From: Stutzerimonas stutzeri KOS6
GTDB lineage: Bacteria; Pseudomonadota; Gammaproteobacteria; Pseudomonadales; Pseudomonadaceae
Length of the DNA: 64,000 nucleotides
Direction of reading: 5' to 3'
Assembly: GCF_000307775.2 (NCBI RefSeq)
Contig: NZ_KK020676.1
Location: 1,261,767 to 1,325,766 of the forward strand
The position numbers and the translations under genes were made by a program. This document shows positions 58,837-64,000 of the stretch, one piece after another. Numbering within the stretch: position 1 is the stretch's first letter; every line of letters starts with the position of its first letter. Below the pieces are notes generated by a model. The model did not search any database. It saw nothing but the letters and a program-made list of their open reading frames with translations, and was not told the DNA's origin.

Positions 58837-61619
58837 GCGAACTGCTGCTCGATCGTATCGCCCTGTTGGGAGTGGACGAGCGCATGCGCGGGCAACTCGT
58901 CAGCTGGGCGGCAGAGCGTCGCTTGCAATTGCACCACCTCGATGCCGCGGCGCTGGCGTTGGCTGACGAGGAGCCGGCGCTGATACTGCTGGGACCTCAG
59001 CTGCAGCGTCCGGTCGCCCTGGCGCGGCAGATGCGCAGCCGCTGGAAGACGGCGCAACTGCTGTTTCTCTGCGACGTCGAGCAGGAGGAGGCATTGCACC
59101 GCGAGCTGGGGCCCGCGCCCATGCTGGGGCCGCATTGGTCCATCGTCGCGGACGGCCCGCCCGGACTGGCGCAGCCGCTCGATCAGGCGCTGGCGGGCGT
59201 GCGGCGCCGTGCGCGCCTGCGGACCACGCTGGCACGGGTCAATGCCGAAGTCGACGGAACGCAGGCGGGCAAGCGCTCATCGGCCAATGCAGACCTCTAT
59301 CTGCACCACTTCATCGATGCCGCGCGCGATGCCATTCTCGGCGTCGATCGCCAGGGCGCGGTGCTCTACTGGAGCGCCGGTGCTGTCGAGACATTCGGTC
59401 TGACGCGGGCCGAGGTACTGGGGCGCGAAGCGAGCAGTCTGCCGTTCTGGAGCGCGGCGCTGGGCGAGACGCTGGCCCGTGTGCTGGATAACGGCATCAC
59501 GCTCACCCTGCAGCACGAGGACGAAGCCGCCAGACGCACGCTGGAGGTCGTCGTCGCCGCGGTGGCCACCGCCAACGGTGCGGTAATCGGTGCTGCGCTG
59601 ACCTTGCGTGATGTCTCGGCGCTGGTCGCCGAGCGCCGTGCCAGCGAACTGCACGGGCGCCAGCTCAGCGAGGAACGTGCCCAGCTCCAGCGGCTGTTCG
59701 ACCAGGCGCCCGGATTCATCGCCATCACCGAGGGACCGGAACACGTCCTGAAAATCGCCAATCGGGCCTTCCAGCATCTGGTTGGCGACAACCAGTTGCT
59801 CGGCCGCCAGGCGTTCGAGGTCTTCCCGCAGCTGGAAAGCCGTGCGGTATTCGAGCTGCTGCAACAGGTCTATGTAACCGGGCGTCCCTATCTCGGCCGC
59901 GACATCGCCGTGCGCGTACGCCCGCAGGCCGGCGGCAAGGCCGAGCGGCGCTACGTGGATTTCATCTTCCAGCCGGTGCTGACCGAGGACGAACAGATCA
60001 GCGGCATCTTCTGCCAGGGCCACGACGTGACCGCCCGGATGCAGGCCCGACACGAGCTGGAGCGCTCACGCGAGCACCTGCAGGAGTTGGTCGAGGAACG
60101 CACCCGTGAGCTGGAACTGAGCCGCCAGGCGCTGTACCAGTCGCAGAAGCTCGAGGCCATCGGCAAGCTCACCGGTGGCGTCGCCCACGATTTCAACAAC
60201 GTGCTGCAGGTGATCGCCGGCAATCTGCAGCTGCTGCAACCCTTGATGGGAGACAACCGCGCGGCCGCCAAGCGGGTCGATGCGGCCGCTTCGGCAGTCG
60301 ATCGCGGTGCCAAGTTGGCCCGTCAGCTGCTTGCTTTCGCCCGGCGCCAGCCGTTGCGGCCGCAGCCGACCAATCTTGGCCGGCTGCTGCGCGCCCTGGA
60401 CGAACTGCTGCGCCAGGCCTTGGGCGAGCGCATCGAAATCGAGACCGTGGTCGCTGGCGGACTGTGGACCACCATGGTCGATCCCCACCAGCTCGAACAG
60501 GTGGTGCTGAACCTGGCGATCAATGCGCGCGATGCCATGCCCGAGGGCGGCAAGCTGACCCTCGAGCTGGGCAACGCCATGCTCGATGAGCACTACGCTG
60601 AAACCCAGACTGACGTGGCGCCCGGTCAGTACGTGCTATTGGCGGTATCCGATACCGGTGTCGGAATGCCGGCCGACGTGATCGAGCATGCCTTCGAGCC
60701 GTTCTTCACGACCAAGCCGGAGGGCCACGGCACGGGGCTCGGCCTGAGCATGGCCTATGGCTTCGCCAAGCAGAGCGGCGGTCACATACGCCTCTACAGC
60801 GAGCAGGATGCGGGCACCACGGTGAAGCTCTACCTGCCGCGCACCGAGCAAAGCGAAGTGATCGCGCCGCAGCATGTCGCCGGCCCGGTCGTCGGTGGCA
60901 GCGAGACCATCCTGGTGGTGGAGGACGACCTGCCGGTACAGGCGACGGTGATCGAGCTGCTTTCCGGCCTCGGTTATCGGGTGCTGCGCGCCAATGATGC
61001 GCAAAGTGCCCTGAGCATCCTGCAGAGTGGCCTTGCGATCGACCTGCTGTTCACCGACGTGGTCATGCCCGGGTCGTTGAGCAGCACCGAGCTGGCGCGA
61101 CAGGCACGCCTGCTGCTGCCGGACATCGCCGTGCTCTACACCTCCGGCTACACGCGCAACGCCATCGTGCATGGCGGTCGTCTCGACTCCGGGGTGGAGC
61201 TGCTGAGCAAGCCCTATCGCCAGGAAGACCTGGCGCGCAAGGTGCGCCACCTGCTCGCCGCACGCAACGCCAGCGACACGTTCGTTGCTCGCCAGTGGGT
61301 AATGGTGGTGGAAGATCAGCCGCAACTGCTGGCGCTGGCCTGCGAGATGGTGGAGGAGCTGGGTTACTGCGCCCGCGGTTATCCCAACGCCGAACTGGCC
61401 GGGCAGGCGCTGCACGAGCAGCGCTTCGACCATCTGCTGCTGGACATCAACCTGCCGGGGCGATCCGGCCGCGACTTCGCCGCGGAAGCCCTCCGCACCC
61501 AGCCGTGGCTGCGGCTGGTATTCGCTTCCGGTGAAGGACACATCGCCAGTGACCTGCCATCCCGCTCGCTGAGCAAGCCGTTCAGTTTCGATCAGCTCGC
61601 CGAGGCGCTGCAGCCGTGA
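58833..61619 (+). CDS. hybrid sensor histidine kinase with PAS domains and two receiver domains
   Basis: This is a 928-residue soluble kinase with no membrane helix. Regions are an N-terminal unassigned part (1-130), PAS 1 (about 155-270; DAARDAILGVDRQGAVLYWS), PAS 2 (about 290-420; RLFDQAPGFIAITEGPEHVL), a HisKA domain with phospho-His452 in GGVAHDFNNVLQV, an HATPase with GTGLGLSMAYGFAKQSGGH, receiver 1 with Asp742 (LLFTDVVMPG) and receiver 2 with Asp871 (LLLDINLPGRSGRDF). Both receivers keep the acidic pocket (VVEDD, VVEDQ) and Lys. There is no output domain, so phosphate must pass to another protein. It is translationally coupled to the acyl-CoA dehydrogenase-like gene; its last 38 bases overlap the convergent gene at 61582. 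Confidence 0.92.
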   Translation: MSELLLDRIALLGVDERMRGQLVSWAAERRLQLHHLDAAALALADEEPALILLGPQLQRPVALARQMRSRWKTAQLLFLCDVEQEEALHRELGPAPMLGPHWSIVADGPPGLAQPLDQALAGVRRRARLRTTLARVNAEVDGTQAGKRSSANADLYLHHFIDAARDAILGVDRQGAVLYWSAGAVETFGLTRAEVLGREASSLPFWSAALGETLARVLDNGITLTLQHEDEAARRTLEVVVAAVATANGAVIGAALTLRDVSALVAERRASELHGRQLSEERAQLQRLFDQAPGFIAITEGPEHVLKIANRAFQHLVGDNQLLGRQAFEVFPQLESRAVFELLQQVYVTGRPYLGRDIAVRVRPQAGGKAERRYVDFIFQPVLTEDEQISGIFCQGHDVTARMQARHELERSREHLQELVEERTRELELSRQALYQSQKLEAIGKLTGGVAHDFNNVLQVIAGNLQLLQPLMGDNRAAAKRVDAAASAVDRGAKLARQLLAFARRQPLRPQPTNLGRLLRALDELLRQALGERIEIETVVAGGLWTTMVDPHQLEQVVLNLAINARDAMPEGGKLTLELGNAMLDEHYAETQTDVAPGQYVLLAVSDTGVGMPADVIEHAFEPFFTTKPEGHGTGLGLSMAYGFAKQSGGHIRLYSEQDAGTTVKLYLPRTEQSEVIAPQHVAGPVVGGSETILVVEDDLPVQATVIELLSGLGYRVLRANDAQSALSILQSGLAIDLLFTDVVMPGSLSSTELARQARLLLPDIAVLYTSGYTRNAIVHGGRLDSGVELLSKPYRQEDLARKVRHLLAARNASDTFVARQWVMVVEDQPQLLALACEMVEELGYCARGYPNAELAGQALHEQRFDHLLLDINLPGRSGRDFAAEALRTQPWLRLVFASGEGHIASDLPSRSLSKPFSFDQLAEALQP

Positions 61620-61797
61620 GCGCGCGCGCCGGCGATCGCGCAGTACAGCGGGACAGCCCATGCGCGCCGATGGCGACCGGGGCGGCGAGGGCCAGCCAGC
61701 TCAGCCAGTCGCCCGCGCCTTCTGACACCAGTCCGGCGACCAGGCCGATGACGGACAGCGCGGCGATCACGACCGGCCATAGCCAGATACGCCTCAT
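61582..61797 (-). CDS. small membrane protein of the siderophore receptor operon
   Basis: This is a 71-residue protein from ATG 61797 (MRRIWLWPVVIAALSVIGLV) with two hydrophobic helices (up to GLVAGLVSEG, and WLSWLALAAPVAIGA). Such short proteins commonly follow PepSY genes in TonB-receptor operons; the role is unknown. It overlaps the PepSY stop by ATGA and ends inside the convergent kinase gene. Confidence 0.75.
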   Translation of the reverse strand: MRRIWLWPVVIAALSVIGLVAGLVSEGAGDWLSWLALAAPVAIGAHGLSRCTARSPARALTAAAPRRADRN

Positions 61798-62921
61798 GCC
61801 CGCACCTCCGTTGCGCCGCGCTTGAGCCACAGGTACAGCCCGCTGCCCAGCACGACGATGGTGAGGATATCCAGCAGCCCCCAGAGGATCTTCAGCGGCA
61901 GTCCGCCGTAGTCGCCGAAGTGCAACGGTTCGGACAGTTGCAGCGCGGTGACGTACCAGGGCCGGGCGCCGGCTTCCAGCACCTCGCCATTGGCCGGGTC
62001 GACCAGCAGCGCCTGAGTCAGACGTGAAGTCAGCGGCGTGTCGCCGCGCAGGATCACGGCCACATGTTCAGGCGTGGCGCGCAGCGTACCGGGGTAGGCG
62101 ATCATCGATACCGCCATGCCCGGCGCTGCGGCCAGCACGCGGTCCACCGCCGTCTGCAGCGAGCCGTCGGCCGCAGGCGCAGCGCTGGCATCGGCGGCCA
62201 GCAGTACCCGCGTCTCACCGGCTTGCAGCGCGGCGACCTGTTCGGCCTGCCAGGCCTGGAAGATCAGGTCCGCCCAGGTGTTGATCACGCCGGTGAAGCC
62301 CACTGCCAGTGCCCACACCAGCGTGACGATGCCCAGCAGGTTGTGCAGGTCCAGCCAGCGGGTACGCGGCGCGCGTTCCTGGCGCACCTCGCCGAAGCGC
62401 AGCTTGCGCATGAAGGGTGCGTAGAGCACCACGCCGGAAATGATCGCGACCATCAGTAGCAGGCCCATGAAACCGAGGAACAGCTTGCCAGCCAGCCCCG
62501 CGTAGAGGTTGACATGCAGGCGGTACATCACGCTCATGAAGCCTTCGTCGAAGTTCGGCGCACCCAGCACCTCGGCCGTGCGGGCGTCGGAAAGGATCAG
62601 GGTCGACTGGCTTTCGTCGGTGTCGACCCGGGTGTCGAGCTTGACGTACCAGACATCCGGCGCGTCTTCCTCGGCGAAGAAATACAGCGGCACCAGCCCT
62701 GGATAGGCCTCGACCGCCTTCGCCGCCACCTGATCGACCGGAGCGCGCGGCGTGCCCTCGGGCAGCGCCGGCGCCTCGATCTCGTTGCCGGTGAGGTGAT
62801 CGATCTCATGCGAGAAGACCAGCGGCAGGCCGGTCAGGCACAGCAGCAGGATGAACAGCGTGCAGACGAGGCTGGACCACTTGTGGACCCAGCCCCAGCG
62901 GCGAAGGGTGACTGCCTGCAT
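61794..62921 (-). CDS. PepSY-associated transmembrane protein
   Basis: This is a 375-residue inner-membrane protein. The N-terminal helix is preceded by WGWVHKWSSLVCTLFILLLC, with paired helices later (LFLGFMGLLLMVAIISGVVL; HNLLGIVTLVWALAVGFTGV; ILTIVVLGSGLYLWLKRG) and periplasmic PepSY segments between. Conserved His residues in the helices fit a di-heme or ferric-siderophore reductase role as proposed for PiuB/FoxB/FpvG-type proteins. It overlaps the TonB receptor stop by one base, so both act in iron-siderophore use. Confidence 0.9.
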   Translation of the reverse strand: MQAVTLRRWGWVHKWSSLVCTLFILLLCLTGLPLVFSHEIDHLTGNEIEAPALPEGTPRAPVDQVAAKAVEAYPGLVPLYFFAEEDAPDVWYVKLDTRVDTDESQSTLILSDARTAEVLGAPNFDEGFMSVMYRLHVNLYAGLAGKLFLGFMGLLLMVAIISGVVLYAPFMRKLRFGEVRQERAPRTRWLDLHNLLGIVTLVWALAVGFTGVINTWADLIFQAWQAEQVAALQAGETRVLLAADASAAPAADGSLQTAVDRVLAAAPGMAVSMIAYPGTLRATPEHVAVILRGDTPLTSRLTQALLVDPANGEVLEAGARPWYVTALQLSEPLHFGDYGGLPLKILWGLLDILTIVVLGSGLYLWLKRGATEVRA

Positions 62922-64000
62922 CAGAAGTCGACCGTGGCGCTGACCGAGAGGGTACGCGGGGCGCCGAGGACGAGGTAGTTGGCATTCGGATAGCCACCCA
63001 CCGACGCCCAGTAGTCACGACCGGTTGCGTTGTCCAGACGGGCGCGCAGGGTTACGTCACGCTCATCGATAACCATGCGGTAGCGCGCGCCGAGGTCCAG
63101 GCGGGTCCAAGATGGCGCTTCAATGTCATTGGCGGCATCGGCGTACTGGCTGCTGGTATAGACGACACGGCTGGTCAGGGTCAGACCATTGGTGCCGGGC
63201 ACGTCCCATTCACCGCCGATATTGGCCTGAGTACGTGGCACACCGATCGCGCGGTTACCCTCGTTGACCCCATCCTGGGTACTGGTCAGCTCGGCATCGA
63301 GCAGGGTCACGCCGCCCAACAGGCGAACGCCATAGGTCGGCTCACCGAACACTGAGAGTTCGACCCCGCGGTTGCGCTGTTCGCCGCCGTCGGTGAACAC
63401 GCCAGTTTCGACCCCACCAGTGTCAACGACGTCCTCGACGATGCTGAAGGGGCGGTCGGTGGTGAACACCGCTAGGCTCCCGCCAAGGGCGCCACCGTCA
63501 TACTTGACGCCGACCTCGAACTGCTCGGCCACATAGGGATCAAGCGCTTCGCCAGCATTGGTAATGATTGTTGTGCCGCTTCGTGCCGAAGCGATGTCGC
63601 CCTTGACCAGACCTTCAATGTAGTTCGCATAGACCGAAATTTCGTCGTTGAGCTGGTACACCACTCCGGCTACCGGCGTGTTTTCGTAGCGCTTGTATGC
63701 AGAGCCGCGCTCGCCATTGTTGTAGTCATAAGACTTGAGCTCGATACCCTGACGTCGCGCACCGAGCGTGACCAGCAGCCGATCATCCATAAAGCCAAGA
63801 GTGTCTGCGATGGCTAGGCTTTGGGTGTGGATATGGGCGACGAGTCCCGGGTCCGAGAGCGATCCGCCACTGGCGAAGGGACCGGTTGCATATTGTGGGC
63901 GAGGGACATCGATCGGCGTGTACAGGTTGCCGCCGAAGACGGCCGAAGTCGCGTAGGCGTTGCGCTCCTTTGAATCGAAAATCGCTGCTGAGGTCACCCA
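62921..64000 (-). CDS. TonB-dependent siderophore receptor, C-terminal part (gene continues beyond window)
   Basis: The frame is open to the right edge; the GTG at 63997 is internal. The visible 360 residues are the outer-membrane beta-barrel C-terminal half: alternating strands such as ELKSYDYNNGERGSAYKRY, NDEISVYANYIEGLVKGDIA, EQFEVGVKYDGGALGGSLAV, and the terminal TLSVSATVDF with the C-terminal Phe that directs barrel assembly. The IEGLVKG motif and the NRGVELSVFGEPTYGVRLLG segment match ferric-siderophore (FpvA/FoxA-like) receptors. The plug domain, the ligand and any Fur box lie outside the window. Confidence 0.92.
   Translation of the reverse strand, partial: WVTSAAIFDSKERNAYATSAVFGGNLYTPIDVPRPQYATGPFASGGSLSDPGLVAHIHTQSLAIADTLGFMDDRLLVTLGARRQGIELKSYDYNNGERGSAYKRYENTPVAGVVYQLNDEISVYANYIEGLVKGDIASARSGTTIITNAGEALDPYVAEQFEVGVKYDGGALGGSLAVFTTDRPFSIVEDVVDTGGVETGVFTDGGEQRNRGVELSVFGEPTYGVRLLGGVTLLDAELTSTQDGVNEGNRAIGVPRTQANIGGEWDVPGTNGLTLTSRVVYTSSQYADAANDIEAPSWTRLDLGARYRMVIDERDVTLRARLDNATGRDYWASVGGYPNANYLVLGAPRTLSVSATVDF

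Noticed and set aside
1-64000. tRNA genes, CRISPR arrays, transposases or prophage genes
   Set aside because: I looked for T-loop sequences, regular short repeats and transposase or phage motifs and found none by eye; a tRNA or CRISPR search program would settle it.

Overview
The window is a gene-dense, high-GC stretch of a gammaproteobacterial chromosome that looks like Pseudomonas in the broad sense, most likely the P. stutzeri (Stutzerimonas) group. The grounds are the split class II ribonucleotide reductase followed a few genes later by thrB-DUF2782-polA (the PA5493-PA5497 neighbourhood of P. aeruginosa), an xcp-type type II secretion operon, the oxyR-recG pair, tandem DUF2388 genes, a Pseudomonas-type REP pair, and an ErsA-like sRNA next to polA. 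The species is inferred; no marker such as 16S is present. I saw no tRNA, rRNA, CRISPR array, prophage or transposase.

Layout. 1-3950: an aliphatic (dicarboxylic) acyl-CoA oxidation cluster, with the end of a bifunctional 3-hydroxyacyl-CoA dehydrogenase and a PimC/PimD-like pair of acyl-CoA dehydrogenases. 4279-8074: an unrelated minus-strand envelope operon (SH3/glycine-zipper lipoprotein, Pro/Ala-linker periplasmic protein, anchored periplasmic protein). 8414-14231: the catabolic theme resumes with a spinster-type MFS transporter, an alpha/beta hydrolase, TetR and IclR regulators and an acyl-CoA ligase. The MFS and ligase promoters share a 13-bp operator-like element. 14513-18036: rpmB-rpmG, then nrdJa-nrdJb behind an Anr/FNR-like box. 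18400-27450: EamA transporter, PpnN, a three-gene YnbA/YnbB-like phospholipid cassette, thrB, DUF2782, polA. 27501-27662: ErsA-type sRNA with a sigma-22 (AlgU) type promoter. 27818-31181: DUF4105 protein, three tandem DUF2388 proteins and a DUF1127 protein. 31348-36899: AraC regulator, bile-acid-symporter-family carrier, MdaB, and the three-gene proton-translocating transhydrogenase. 37417-45060: type II secretion genes gspE to gspM without gspC or gspD. 45124-49600: YbaK-HDOD protein, RecG, OxyR. 49733-54600: SDR protein, zinc alcohol dehydrogenase, small membrane protein, AEC carrier, methyltransferase. 54625-58836: heme-oxygenase-like diiron protein, a small acidic ORF, a lactonase gene whose 3' end seems to have lost a segment, and an acyl-CoA dehydrogenase-like gene translationally coupled to a hybrid histidine kinase (58833-61619). 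61582-64000: the end of a siderophore uptake operon (TonB receptor, PepSY protein, small membrane protein).

Most of the window is conserved core. The least explained parts are the envelope operon, the Ynb-like lipid cassette, the DUF2388/DUF4105 block, the diiron enzyme-methyltransferase pair and the enzyme-sensor kinase couple.
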